Source: Thermodesulfobacteriota bacterium
Lineage (GTDB): Bacteria; Desulfobacterota; UBA8473
DNA: 64,000 bases
Reading direction: 5' to 3'
NCBI GenBank assembly: GCA_040757775.1
Contig: JBFLWQ010000009.1
Coordinates: 46,823 to 110,822, forward strand
Shown piece after piece: positions 1 to 8,351 of this stretch. The first letter of the stretch is position 1. Each line of letters begins with the position of its first letter. A program made the position numbers and the translations under genes. The notes beneath the pieces are model-generated. The model was not told where the DNA came from and searched no databases. It saw only the letters and a program-made list of their open reading frames with translations.

Positions 1-1
1 T

Positions 2-487
2 ACAGTCATTGATATTGGCGGTCAGGACAGCAAGGTAATAGGAATTGGTGACAACAGTAGAGTGACCAACTTTGTTATGAACGACAAATGTGCTGCCGGA
101 ACAGGTCGGTTCTTAGAGGTAATGGCACTGGCTCTGTCAGTTGATATTGGAGAGATGGGCGATTTGTTCTTTGCCTCTAAGGAGAAGGTAGATGTAAGCA
201 GCATGTGTACTGTCTTTGCTGAATCAGAGGTCATATCCCTCTTTGCCCGTGGTCATAAGAAGGCCGATATTGCAGCAGGTATAGCCCATGCTATTGCCAG
301 GCGCATCATGGGTATGGTAGGGCAGGTGGGTTTGAGGGAAAAAGTGGTTATGTCAGGAGGGGTTGCGAAGAACGCAGGGGTTGTGCGTGCTATTGAAGAG
401 AAGATAGAAACCAGACTCCTTGTCCCTCAGGAGCCGCAGATAGTTGGTGCCTTCGGAGCTGCAATTATTGCTTCCGAGCGGATATAG
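2..487 (+). CDS. 2-hydroxyacyl-CoA dehydratase / benzoyl-CoA reductase-type activator ATPase, C-terminal part
   Basis: The reading frame is open from the left edge, so the gene is cut by the window and about 161 C-terminal codons are visible. It starts with the ASKHA-fold phosphate motif (DIGGQDSK) and continues with NDKCAAGTGRFLE, the signature of BcrA/BadF/HgdC-family activators, whose Cys holds a [4Fe-4S] cluster between two subunits. The end (SGGVAKNAG, then VGAFGAAI) is the usual C-terminal adenosine-binding part. These proteins use ATP to push a low-potential electron into a partner dehydratase or benzoyl-CoA reductase. The partner is not in the window, so substrate class cannot be assigned. 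Confidence 0.9.
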   Translation, partial: TVIDIGGQDSKVIGIGDNSRVTNFVMNDKCAAGTGRFLEVMALALSVDIGEMGDLFFASKEKVDVSSMCTVFAESEVISLFARGHKKADIAAGIAHAIARRIMGMVGQVGLREKVVMSGGVAKNAGVVRAIEEKIETRLLVPQEPQIVGAFGAAIIASERI

Positions 488-583
488 ATAGTGTCGGTTG
501 TCCGTTGTCAGTGGTCAGTTGTAAACTCTGACTTCTTACTCCTAAGCAGTTACGAGTTGCTTTCAGTATGAAAGGCTATTCAA

Positions 584-1141
584 TTGAAGATAAAAATTGA
601 TCTCCATACCCATTGTCTTGAGTCTACTGCTGATCCTGTTCCCAGGGTAGATACGGTAAGGAAAATTATCCGGCAGGTAAAGAAAAGGGGGCTGGATGGA
701 ATCGCTATTACCGATCATGATAAAAAAGATTATGGATTTAGGGTAAAAGAGGTAGCAGATATTCATTTTCCCGGTGAGATTGTGATTATTCCTGGACAGG
801 AGATTTCCCTCCATAGGGAGCATGTGGTGGAATTATACCTCCCCGATGATGCTGTTTTCAGGTTTTGTGCCCACCCTTTTTTCGGGGGTCATTTCAGGGA
901 ATTCTTAAAAGAAGAGGGTGATAAAATCCATGGGATTGAAATCAAAAACGCGGCATGGCAGCTTCAGGAGGATAAAGTAAAAGAGGTAGCAAGAGAATAT
1001 AATCTCATTACACTGGAAAACAGCGATGCGCATTCCATCAGAGATATTGGTCTGCATTACAACGAAATAGAGTTAGAAGAGTTGTATATGCGGTGTAATG
1101 GGTATAAAAGTAGGTTAAAGAGAGAAGCTGGAGGTATCTAA
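584..1141 (+). CDS. PHP-domain metal-dependent phosphoesterase
   Basis: The 185-residue protein opens with the PHP metal motif DLHTH (about residues 6-10), followed by ITDHD (about 42-46), a central CAHPFFGG stretch, and a late NSDAH motif. The order and spacing fit a compact PHP phosphoesterase. The start is a TTG: a stop lies five codons upstream in frame, and an AAGG-like ribosome site precedes it at about 571-575. Substrate unknown; some relatives hydrolyse nucleoside 3',5'-bisphosphates and others are uncharacterised. It runs convergently into the acyl-CoA dehydrogenase at 1217. Confidence 0.8.
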   Translation: MKIKIDLHTHCLESTADPVPRVDTVRKIIRQVKKRGLDGIAITDHDKKDYGFRVKEVADIHFPGEIVIIPGQEISLHREHVVELYLPDDAVFRFCAHPFFGGHFREFLKEEGDKIHGIEIKNAAWQLQEDKVKEVAREYNLITLENSDAHSIRDIGLHYNEIELEELYMRCNGYKSRLKREAGGI

Positions 1142-1159
1142 GTTTCTCTGAAATTGAAT

Positions 1160-1199
1160 AAGGAATAGGGTAGGATTTTCCAACCCTACCCTGTTCCTT
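1160..1199. terminator. hairpin between convergent genes
   Basis: A 15-bp near-perfect inverted repeat (arms 1160-1174 and 1185-1199, loop of about 10 nt) fills the gap between the PHP gene and the converging acyl-CoA dehydrogenase. A short T/A-rich run follows on each side, so it probably ends transcription from both directions. The U-tract is weak. Confidence 0.6.
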
Positions 1200-1216
1200 A
1201 AAATTTGAGTGCCGTA

Positions 1217-2350
1217 TTATAGTCCCATCACATCGGCCAGTGCCTCACGATGAAAATCGGCATCTCCGAAATACACCCCTGCCGCCTTAGTCCTTCTGAA
1301 ATAGAGTTGGAGATCGTGTTCTTCCATAAAGCCTGTGCCCCCGACAGCCTGATGCGCAAGTGCAAGAAGACTGCGGCAGGAATCAGTCACCCATGCCTTG
1401 GTCATGGCAATCTCCTTTTCACAAGGCAAGCCTTCGCTTATTCTCCACGCTGCCTGATGGGTCATTAACCTTGATGTTTCGAGATAGGTTAGTATGTTTG
1501 CACAATGGTGCTGAATGGCCTGAAAACTTCCTACCTTTACACCGAACTGCTCCCTTTCGGTAACCTGCTCTATTGTCAGCTCCAGTGCACGCTGACCCCC
1601 TCCAACCATCTCCGCACACTTGGCGATTGCTGCCTTTTGAATAACCTTTTTCATAATTGACCAACCCTTGTCCAGCTCACCCAGGATGTTTCTTTCAGGG
1701 ACCTTTACGTTGTTGAAGACGACTTCGTTAAGTTTATCTCCGGCAAATGTTTTAAGAGGAGTAATCACTACCCCCTGGCTTTTTGCATCTACCAGAAAAA
1801 GGGTAATTCCGTCTTCTTTGTTTCCGCCTTCTTTTGTTCTTGCAACACAGATAATATAATTGGCAAGATGGGCGTCAGGAACAAAGAGTTTTGTTCCATT
1901 GATTACAAAATTATCGGCGTCTTTTTCTGCCTTCACTGCTATCCTTTCAGGCGAATACCCTGCAGTTGCCTCAGTTAGTGCCAGGGTAACGAATATCTTG
2001 CCTTCTGCAATTCCTGCCAGTAACTCCTGTTTTTTCTCTTCATTTCCTGCCTCCATGAGGGTCATTCCGCCTAAAATAACCGTGGAGAAGAAAGGCCCTG
2101 GCAGACAGGAATATCCCATTTCAACAAGAAGCACCATCAAATCAAGATAACTACCACCAATACCACCGTATTCCTCGGGGAATATCAGTCCCATCCATCC
2201 AAGCTCCGCCATCTTTTGCCAGAGTTCGGGTGTAATCCCCTGAGGGTCCTCCTCCATCTCTCTTACGAACAGAGGCTTACATTCCTTAGATAGAAAGCCT
2301 TTGGCTGCTTTTTTCAGTAATTCCTGTTCTTCATTTAAATCGTAATCCAT
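1217..2350 (-). CDS. acyl-CoA dehydrogenase, likely non-catalytic or small-subunit type
   Basis: 377 residues with the three-part acyl-CoA dehydrogenase fold: helical N-terminus with LGWMGLIFPEEYGG, a central beta domain (LALTEATAG, then VINGTKLFVPDAHLANY), and a C-terminal helical domain with REQFGVKVGSFQAIQHHCA and AVGGTGFMEEHDLQLYFRR. Where MCAD-type enzymes have YEGT carrying the catalytic Glu, this protein reads YFGD, and helix G has no IVD-type Glu either, so the usual base seems absent. It lies 50 bp downstream of another acyl-CoA dehydrogenase (2401-3564). Paired ACADs of this kind (for example PimC/PimD) are proposed to form heteromers, which I infer here. Start supported by AAGGAGG eight bases upstream. 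Confidence 0.9.
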   Translation of the reverse strand: MDYDLNEEQELLKKAAKGFLSKECKPLFVREMEEDPQGITPELWQKMAELGWMGLIFPEEYGGIGGSYLDLMVLLVEMGYSCLPGPFFSTVILGGMTLMEAGNEEKKQELLAGIAEGKIFVTLALTEATAGYSPERIAVKAEKDADNFVINGTKLFVPDAHLANYIICVARTKEGGNKEDGITLFLVDAKSQGVVITPLKTFAGDKLNEVVFNNVKVPERNILGELDKGWSIMKKVIQKAAIAKCAEMVGGGQRALELTIEQVTEREQFGVKVGSFQAIQHHCANILTYLETSRLMTHQAAWRISEGLPCEKEIAMTKAWVTDSCRSLLALAHQAVGGTGFMEEHDLQLYFRRTKAAGVYFGDADFHREALADVMGL

Positions 2351-2400
2351 GCTTATTTCCTCCTTCAGCAGTTTAGAATAAAACCCACAGATTCGGCTAG

Positions 2401-3564
2401 TTATCTCGGCAATCCCAATCCTCTTTGGGCAATAATGTTTCTCTGTATCTCAGAGGTTCCCGCGTAAATTGTCTCCACAATACTGGTTCGATAGAATTTT
2501 TCTACCTTCCCTTTCAATTGAGACCATTTGGAATCCTCCTTAAGTTGGCCATAGAGACCCAGAATATCCATTCCCACATTTACAATTCGTTGGGCACACT
2601 CTGTGGCGAAGGTCTTTTCCATTGACGACTGATAGTTTGGGATACCTCCCTTATCCAGGATATGGGCGAGTTGATAGTAAAGGAGTCGCGTAACCTCGAT
2701 TTCGGTGGAAAGCTGTGCCAGCTTTTGACGTATCAATGGGTCTTTGGACAGAGGTTTCCCGTCTAATATTGTTTCTTTTGTATATTCGACCACTTCATCG
2801 AAGACACGGCGGTACCTTCCAAGAGGAAACATCCTCTCAAAATCCAAAGCCGCCATCAGGTAATAGAACCCTTTGTTCTTTTCACCCACGAGGCGGTCTT
2901 TTGGCACATGGACGTCTTCATAGACAACCTCGTTGGTTTGCCAACCAGCCATGGTAACCATAGGACTTATTGTGATACCTGGACTGTTCAGGTCCACTAT
3001 CATCATCGAAACACCTTTGTGTTTTGCTACAGTAAAGTCAGTCCTGCACGCCAGCCAGTGGCAGTCTGCGATATGACAACTGGTGTTGAACAGCTTGTTC
3101 CCATTTAACAGAAAGTAATCACCTTTGTCTTCAGCCCGAAGATTCAAGGCAGAAAGGTCTGATCCTGCCTGAGGTTCTGTATATCCAAGGGCAAATTCCA
3201 GTTCCCCGCTTGCTATTCGTGGTAACCACTTCTTTTTCATATCATCGCTTCCGAATCGAAGGATAGTAGGACCTGCCATATGGGCAGCGATGAAACCAAA
3301 AGGCAGACCATGATAACCCATCTCTTCCCGGATCATGTAACTTGCAACATCGGACAGTCCCAGTCCACCGTATTCTTTTGGCCATGTAGGAGTAAGCCAT
3401 CCCTTTGCTGCCATCTTCTGAATGATCTTTCTGCCCTCAGGTGCCCCATAGATATCACCCATCTCTTCGGTTTCCTTCAACATTTCCGGGGTTGATTCCT
3501 TTTTAATAAATTTACGAACCTCTTCCTGTAACGCCTTTTCTTCTTTGGTAAACTCGAAATCCAT
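2401..3564 (-). CDS. acyl-CoA dehydrogenase, large-subunit type
   Basis: 387 residues, full-length acyl-CoA dehydrogenase. Landmarks are LTPTWPKEYGGLG near residue 57, GYTEPQAGSDLSALNLRA (flavin/substrate loop) near 126, NGNKLFNTSCHIADCHW, and the C-terminal YAGTSEIQRNIIAQRGLGLPR. The MCAD-position Glu is Ala (YAGT), but a Glu occurs in LDFERM, the place where isovaleryl-CoA dehydrogenase carries its base, so it is probably catalytic. FAD-dependent alpha,beta-dehydrogenation feeding electron-transfer flavoprotein is the family role. It precedes the 1217-2350 gene in the same transcript and has an AAAGGAGGT ribosome site. Confidence 0.92.
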   Translation of the reverse strand: MDFEFTKEEKALQEEVRKFIKKESTPEMLKETEEMGDIYGAPEGRKIIQKMAAKGWLTPTWPKEYGGLGLSDVASYMIREEMGYHGLPFGFIAAHMAGPTILRFGSDDMKKKWLPRIASGELEFALGYTEPQAGSDLSALNLRAEDKGDYFLLNGNKLFNTSCHIADCHWLACRTDFTVAKHKGVSMMIVDLNSPGITISPMVTMAGWQTNEVVYEDVHVPKDRLVGEKNKGFYYLMAALDFERMFPLGRYRRVFDEVVEYTKETILDGKPLSKDPLIRQKLAQLSTEIEVTRLLYYQLAHILDKGGIPNYQSSMEKTFATECAQRIVNVGMDILGLYGQLKEDSKWSQLKGKVEKFYRTSIVETIYAGTSEIQRNIIAQRGLGLPR

Positions 3565-3657
3565 GCTGAACTACCTCCTTTGAATGAAATGAGATTCAAA
3601 ACTCCCTTTCCCGCTACATGGAGTCAAACCCTTGAGCATATAATAATAGTAATAGCT

Positions 3658-4425
3658 TCACCCCCAGTATCTGTGAAGAAGCTTACGGCTTATTTCCAGG
3701 TACTCAAAACGAACAGTATCATCACTGCAAAAGATTTCCAGTGTAATTGCCCCGTTGTATCCTACAGACTTCAGTGTCTGTATGGCGTTTCTCCACTCTA
3801 TATTTCCTGAACCTAACGGAATATGGTGATCACCTGACGCCATGTTGTCTGAAAGATGAACATGAACGATCTCTTCCCCAAATTCTTTACAAAATGCAAC
3901 CCCGTCATCGATGCCCATGTTTCCATGTCCAAAGTCAAGGTGTACCTTCAGCCCGGGAACTTTTGCCAAAATCTTTTTGAATGTGGAGACAGAATCAAAA
4001 GGGGGCCTGAAATTTTCAAAAGCGACCGTTAACTGAAAAGAACTTGCCATTTCAACTATGTCAGATAGTGCCTCTATGTTGAGCTCGATCTGGTTTGCCT
4101 TCATGGCAGGTGGAAAGGTATAACATGGATGGATATTCATTACCCTGGCACCAAGAGCGGAGAATATAGAGGCACAACGTTCAAGTTCCTTTATGGATGC
4201 GTCACGTATACCTTTAATTGGGTAGGCATAAGGTAAACAGGGGTCGGTATGGCCAACTATGAAGAGCCCATAGCGCTGAAGAAAGGACTTTATTCTATCA
4301 ATGTCTGAGTGTTGTATGTGTGGTCCCTCTATGGTTAAGTCTACAAAGTCATAACCGGCATTGCCAATGGCTAAGATTTCTTTTTCAAATGGCTCCATAG
4401 GATTGTTCATAAGCCCTATCTGCAT
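3658..4425 (-). CDS. sugar phosphate isomerase/epimerase-like TIM barrel (AP_endonuc_2 family)
   Basis: 255 residues with the xylose isomerase-like TIM-barrel pattern: GNAGYDFVDLTIEGP at the first strands, VMNIHPCY (His), VAFENFRPP (metal Glu), VHLDFGHGN (Asp, His), VHVHLSDN, HIPLGSGNIEW and ITLEIF (last metal Glu). The metal-binding set Glu-Asp-His-Glu is visible. Reaction unknown; members isomerise or epimerise sugars, inosose or hydroxy-acids. It lies within the minus-strand acyl-CoA gene block, 93 bp upstream of the dehydrogenase pair, but no specific link to that pathway is evident. Confidence 0.82.
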   Translation of the reverse strand: MQIGLMNNPMEPFEKEILAIGNAGYDFVDLTIEGPHIQHSDIDRIKSFLQRYGLFIVGHTDPCLPYAYPIKGIRDASIKELERCASIFSALGARVMNIHPCYTFPPAMKANQIELNIEALSDIVEMASSFQLTVAFENFRPPFDSVSTFKKILAKVPGLKVHLDFGHGNMGIDDGVAFCKEFGEEIVHVHLSDNMASGDHHIPLGSGNIEWRNAIQTLKSVGYNGAITLEIFCSDDTVRFEYLEISRKLLHRYWG

Positions 4426-4428
4426 TTA

Positions 4429-4642
4429 ATGACCCCCTTTAGAGACTATCCGACAACCTCAAAAAAACGTTTTTGTCATTCTGAACCCCTCGCCCATCAT
4501 TCCGAGAAAAGCGAGGAATCTTGTCACTTCGCTCAAGGTAAACTCCGTAAGGAACCTTGTTACTTTGCTCGGGGCAGGCTCCGTGAAGAATCTAATAAAT
4601 ACAATGACGTTGTCGTGCAGACCCTTTACATCAGGCTGTTGC
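4429..4642. repeat. non-coding stretch with degenerate GTCATTC-type dispersed repeats
   Basis: Between the epimerase start and the zinc-ribbon frame there is no convincing gene. About 4473-4595 contains GTCATTCTGAA, CATTCCGAGAAAAGCGAGGAATCT and two further degraded CGAGGAATCTTGT-like copies. This is the same general class of imperfect hairpin repeat as the copies near 14.58, 40.5 and 41.0 kb. Frames open here look like repeat by-products. Confidence 0.5.
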
Positions 4643-4831
4643 TTAAATTTCACCTTTCGGTTCTGGCTCATATGCAAGTCTGCCGTATACACTTTCATAA
4701 GACTTGCAAAAAGGGCAAACCTTTCGATCTACATTCTTGACAAACCAATAAGCAGCACCCTTCTGTTTTTTCCTGGCTGTTGTACAAACTGGGCAGATAT
4801 TTTTGCAGAAATTTGCTGCGCTCTCCTTAAT
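4643..4831 (-). CDS. possible small zinc-ribbon protein (non-standard start)
   Basis: Directly after the TAA of the gene at 4859, in the same frame, the minus strand stays open for 71 codons. It contains FCKNICPVC, then KNVDRKVCPFCKSYESVYG, and ends KGEI. The two CPxC knuckles separated by about 30 residues look like a zinc ribbon and are unlikely by chance. There is no ATG, GTG or TTG in frame. An AAGGAGG (about 4844-4850) lies 12-13 bases before an ATT codon at 4831, which I used as a tentative start. Alternatives are translational read-through of the TAA, a sequencing error, or a decayed gene that lost its start. Confidence 0.4.
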   Translation of the reverse strand: MKESAANFCKNICPVCTTARKKQKGAAYWFVKNVDRKVCPFCKSYESVYGRLAYEPEPKGEI

Positions 4832-4858
4832 TGACGCTTCAACTCCTCCTTGCTCCCC

Positions 4859-5983
4859 TTACTTTCCTTTATACTGAGCTTTCTCAGGCCAGCCATCAGG
4901 ATAAATCTGATCGGGTTTTTCGCCCAGTTTTTCTTTGACTTTTGCCAGTCCTTTTCGTTTAAATTCCTCTCTGGGCTTTTTGGGAATCCTGCCATTCAGG
5001 ATTGCTTCAGAGCGGAGGCGGCGTCCTATGGTCTTTTCCATCAGGGTACCCAATTCCAGGAGACGGTCTACATTTATCCCGATCTCTATACCCATTTCGT
5101 CCATCATAACTGCCATGTCCTCCATGGTAGCTAAACCAACCACGTTAGGGTCCTTGTAGTAATATGCCCCGGTACCTGTAACAGGGACACCATCGATAAA
5201 GTTGGCAGGCTGGCCTCCCAGACCACCAATGGTTCCTTCAAATATGTCAATACCAGCCTGAAGGGCAGCCAGCACATTGGCCAGTCCCCAACCCCGTGTT
5301 ACGTGAAAGTGGCCCACGTGGAGGTCTGTGTTCGGCATAGTATCCAGAACCATGGAATAATAACGGTAGACCTGATTCGGCGGTGCTGAACCGTCGTGAT
5401 CCGCATGTTCTATGTCTGCAGCACCTATATCCAGCCATCGTTTGGAAAATTCCACAGCATCTTCCAGTTTTGTAGGTCCGGAGATAGGGCTTCCCCATAT
5501 AGTACTGACACAGCCGCACATCTTGATTCCCACGTCGGCTGCCTTTTTGGTGCATCTTTCTGCCTCTTTCCAGTAAGCTGGCAGTGATGTGCCTGAGTTA
5601 GCAAAGTGATGCTGTTCATCTGTGGAGACCATCATCAGGATACGGTCAGGGCCCCATCCTTCTTTCTTAGCCTCAATTGCCCTGTCCACTGCCTGTTCCC
5701 TTATGGTGATCGCTGTGAGTTCTATTTCCTCCCAGTTAATACCTGCCTTTGCTAATTTCTTGCTTCCCCTTAACTGTTTCATTAACTCATCTGCGTCTTT
5801 GAACTGGGGCATCCCTTTGGGATTCCCAAAATTTGTTACCTCAAGGCGTTTGAAACCACACAGGATTAACTCTTCCAGGTAAAAGAGCTTTGCTTCTGTA
5901 GGTATGAAGTGTTCTTCATGCTGAAACCCATCTCGCACGGTTATATCCCCTAACCTAACCTTCTTAGGGTATTTCAATTCCAT
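4859..5983 (-). CDS. HMG-CoA lyase-like / DRE-TIM metallolyase (pyruvate carboxyltransferase superfamily)
   Basis: 374 residues. The N-terminal GDITVRDGFQHEEHFIPTEAK corresponds to the PRDGLQNE metal/substrate motif of HMG-CoA lyase, and VGHFHVTRGWGLANVLAALQ with GTIGGLGGQPA corresponds to the HxH metal site and the GGLGG active-site loop. The usual catalytic Cys of HMG-CoA lyase (GGCPY) is replaced by GGQPA, so the chemistry may differ. About 70 residues longer than the typical lyase at 9999. It probably cleaves or condenses an acyl-CoA (retro-Claisen), inferred from family and neighbours. Ends directly against the zinc-ribbon frame. Confidence 0.8.
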   Translation of the reverse strand: MELKYPKKVRLGDITVRDGFQHEEHFIPTEAKLFYLEELILCGFKRLEVTNFGNPKGMPQFKDADELMKQLRGSKKLAKAGINWEEIELTAITIREQAVDRAIEAKKEGWGPDRILMMVSTDEQHHFANSGTSLPAYWKEAERCTKKAADVGIKMCGCVSTIWGSPISGPTKLEDAVEFSKRWLDIGAADIEHADHDGSAPPNQVYRYYSMVLDTMPNTDLHVGHFHVTRGWGLANVLAALQAGIDIFEGTIGGLGGQPANFIDGVPVTGTGAYYYKDPNVVGLATMEDMAVMMDEMGIEIGINVDRLLELGTLMEKTIGRRLRSEAILNGRIPKKPREEFKRKGLAKVKEKLGEKPDQIYPDGWPEKAQYKGK

Positions 5984-6035
5984 AATTCAAACCTCCTCAT
6001 CAGTTTTTTATCTGCCCCTGTATTCTGCTTTTCGC

Positions 6036-6059
6036 AACAGCAAGCTTAAGCTTGCTGTT
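6036..6059. repeat. 24-bp perfect palindrome at a crotonase stop codon
   Basis: The sequence around the HindIII-like AAGCTT is a perfect 24-bp palindrome (12-bp arms with no spacer) and overlaps the TAA of the enoyl-CoA hydratase. Beyond it, positions 6005-6035 look like a degraded copy of the same gene's last codons. Confidence 0.7.
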
Positions 6060-6846
6060 ATCTCCCTTTGTATTCTGGTTTCCGCTTCTCTTTGAAGGCA
6101 TTGAGTCCCTCAATACGGTCTTCCGTGGGTATTGTTATGGCATAAGCCCTGGCTTCTATCCCGAGACCGATATCGAGGCTGCACTCCATCCCTTTATTGA
6201 TAGCAAATTTTGCCTGCTGCACAGCTATAGGACCGTTCTCAGCAATCTTATGGGCTTTTTCCATACAGACATCTATTAACTTATCGGGCTCCACTACCTG
6301 GATTACCAGACCGCAGGCTAATGCCTCATCCGCAGTAATGCGCCTGGCTGTGTATATAAGCTCCTTGGCCTTTGATATACCTACAACTCTGGGCAAACGC
6401 TGGGTACCCCCTGCCCCTGGAATAATGGCAAGGCTGGTCTCTGTCAATCCCATGAGCGCGTTGGAGGAAGCTACTCTTATGTCGCAGGCCAGAGCCAGCT
6501 CTAATCCTCCCCCGAAGGCAAAACCGTTAATCGCTGCGATAACAGGTACCTTTACATTTTGGACATTGGAAAACGTGGAACTGATGGTATGAATGAACCT
6601 CTTGACATCGTCTGGAGACATGGTTCTTCTCTCAACCAGATCTGCCCCGGTACAAAATGCCGCCCTTTTTTCACCGGATGCGCCGGTAATGATTATTACC
6701 CTAAGGTCAGGGTCAAAATTTGCCTCAGAAATGGCCGCATTGAGCTCGTTAAGCAGGGCAAAATTAAAACAGTTCATCGCTTCGGGGCGGTTGAGAGTTA
6801 ATATCAGGATACCTTCTTTCTCTTCTTTTAATAGGATATCTGACAT
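6058..6846 (-). CDS. enoyl-CoA hydratase/isomerase (crotonase family)
   Basis: 262 residues from the ATG at 6846, chosen because AAGGAGGAAAAAG precedes it; a longer frame to 6918 would overlap the promoter. Crotonase landmarks: LTLNRPEAMNCFN, FCTGADL (oxyanion loop 1), AINGFAFGGGLELALACDIRVAS (oxyanion hole), and LAIIPGAGGTQRLPRVVG carrying the catalytic-Glu region (here IPGAGGTQ), ending KEKRKPEYKGR. Hydrates a 2-enoyl-CoA; beside carboxyltransferase and HMG-CoA lyase genes it could be a methylglutaconyl-CoA hydratase (inference). Confidence 0.9.
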   Translation of the reverse strand: MSDILLKEEKEGILILTLNRPEAMNCFNFALLNELNAAISEANFDPDLRVIIITGASGEKRAAFCTGADLVERRTMSPDDVKRFIHTISSTFSNVQNVKVPVIAAINGFAFGGGLELALACDIRVASSNALMGLTETSLAIIPGAGGTQRLPRVVGISKAKELIYTARRITADEALACGLVIQVVEPDKLIDVCMEKAHKIAENGPIAVQQAKFAINKGMECSLDIGLGIEARAYAITIPTEDRIEGLNAFKEKRKPEYKGR

Positions 6847-6889
6847 CTTTTTCCTCCTTAACAGTTTGTTATCTAAACAATAAATTGGG

Positions 6890-6918
6890 ATAATAATAGA
6901 ACCCCGGCAAAATGTCAA
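6890..6918 (-). promoter_or_regulatory. sigma70-type promoter for the crotonase operon
   Basis: On the minus strand TTGACA (6913-6918) and TATTAT (6890-6895) are separated by exactly 17 bp. Transcription would begin near 6883, leaving a leader of about 37 nt before the ATG at 6846. Confidence 0.65.
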
Positions 6919-7035
6919 CTCGAACTTGCAAATTATAATGCTTATGTGGTATTATTCAAAAATTGATATAATACTATCTGGCAACAGATTAGGATTGGAA
7001 ATTGATGGCCCTAAAAGAGAGATATCTGCAATACA

Positions 7036-8349
7036 ATGGTAAAGCTTTCTGAGATTCTAAATAAAGGTGTATTCCTTTTATTCCATGGGTTGGTTCTGTT
7101 CGGCTTATACTTGAGCAGTCTTTATAGCTACCTCCTTTTTCATAGCCTTGTGGAGATATTCAGCATTTTTGTCGGCTATGTGATTTTTGTGTTTTCCTGG
7201 CACTCGAGAAAACGCATGGACAATAATTACCTCCTGTTCATGGGGATTGCTTTTTTGTTCATCAGCAGTCTGGACCTGATTCATACGCTGGCTTACAAAG
7301 GTATGGGTGTATTTCCTGGATATGGCGCTAATTTACCGACTCAGCTCTGGATTGCTGCCCGCTATCTCCAAAGCCTTACCTTGCTCATCTCACCTGTATT
7401 TCTCCAACGGAAACTGAATATCTATCTCGGGTTTGCGGTGTTTGCGGTAGCCACTGTCCTTGCGCTAGCCACGATATTTACCGGTGCTTTCCCGGCTTGT
7501 TTTGTGGAAGGGGTAGGCATGACACCATTTAAGAAGATAAGTGAGTATATCATTTCACTCATCCTCTTAGCCTCCATCGTGCTACTGCTTCGCAGACGTA
7601 CCTCGTTCGACCGGAATGTATTGCAGTGGTTGGTTATGTCCATTGTCTTGACTATCGGAGCGGAATTAACGTTCACGTTATATATCAGCGTGTATGGCAT
7701 TTCCAATCTGATCGGGCATTTCTTCAAACTTATCGCATTTTATTTAATTTACATCGCCATCGTTGAAACAGGATTAGAGAAACCGCATTACCTGTTGTTC
7801 AGAAATCTGAAACAAAATGAGGAAACACTAGAAAAAACAATCAAGGAAGTGAAACACTTAGCGATTACCGATTCGCTGACAGGTCTGTACAACCGGCGCC
7901 ATTTTTACAAGCTAGCTGAAGATGAGAGTCATCGTGCCTATCGCTATCAGCACCCCTTATCTGTAATTATGCTGGATATTGACTACTTTAAGCAGATTAA
8001 CGATACCTTCGGGCACACCGTTGGTGATGAAGTCCTGCAACGGGTAGCTGAATGCTGTCGCCAGCAACTGCGTAAAGTGGACGTATTGGGCCGTTACGGA
8101 GGAGATGAATTTGTAATGTTGCTGCCTGAAAGTAATCTGACTGCCGCTTGCCAGGCGGCTGAACGTCTGCGCACGACTATCGCGCAGGTGACATTGAACA
8201 CCACCAAGGGGACTGCAAAGGTCACTGCAAGTCTGGGCGTTGCTGCTATGGACACTGAAAATCTCACACTGGAAACCCTGCTCATCCATGCGGATCAAGC
8301 CCTCTTAGTTGCCAAACAGAATGGGCGAAACCGGGTATGTTGTGATTGA
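7036..8349 (+). CDS. membrane diguanylate cyclase, MASE3-GGDEF
   Basis: 437 residues. The first ~235 form six or seven hydrophobic helices resembling the MASE3 sensor (SSLYSYLLFHSLVEIFSIFV, then DLIHTLAYKGMGVFPGYGAN). A short linker leads to a complete GGDEF domain with TDSLTGLYNRRHF, the RYGGDEF active site, and an RxxD inhibitory site (RKVD) exactly five residues before GGDEF, so cyclic-di-GMP synthesis with product inhibition is expected. It is the only plus-strand gene in a long minus-strand catabolic block, so it is probably unrelated to that pathway. Codons appear GC-richer than neighbours. Confidence 0.93.
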   Translation: MVKLSEILNKGVFLLFHGLVLFGLYLSSLYSYLLFHSLVEIFSIFVGYVIFVFSWHSRKRMDNNYLLFMGIAFLFISSLDLIHTLAYKGMGVFPGYGANLPTQLWIAARYLQSLTLLISPVFLQRKLNIYLGFAVFAVATVLALATIFTGAFPACFVEGVGMTPFKKISEYIISLILLASIVLLLRRRTSFDRNVLQWLVMSIVLTIGAELTFTLYISVYGISNLIGHFFKLIAFYLIYIAIVETGLEKPHYLLFRNLKQNEETLEKTIKEVKHLAITDSLTGLYNRRHFYKLAEDESHRAYRYQHPLSVIMLDIDYFKQINDTFGHTVGDEVLQRVAECCRQQLRKVDVLGRYGGDEFVMLLPESNLTAACQAAERLRTTIAQVTLNTTKGTAKVTASLGVAAMDTENLTLETLLIHADQALLVAKQNGRNRVCCD

Positions 8350-8351
8350 TA

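Noticed and set aside
4459..4740. Open frames of 79-103 codons on both strands
   Set aside because: They are built from GTCATTC-type repeats and out-of-frame parts of the zinc-ribbon sequence.
6847..6918. 24-codon N-terminal extension of the crotonase
   Set aside because: It runs over the -10 and -35 elements, and the ATG at 6846 has a strong ribosome site.
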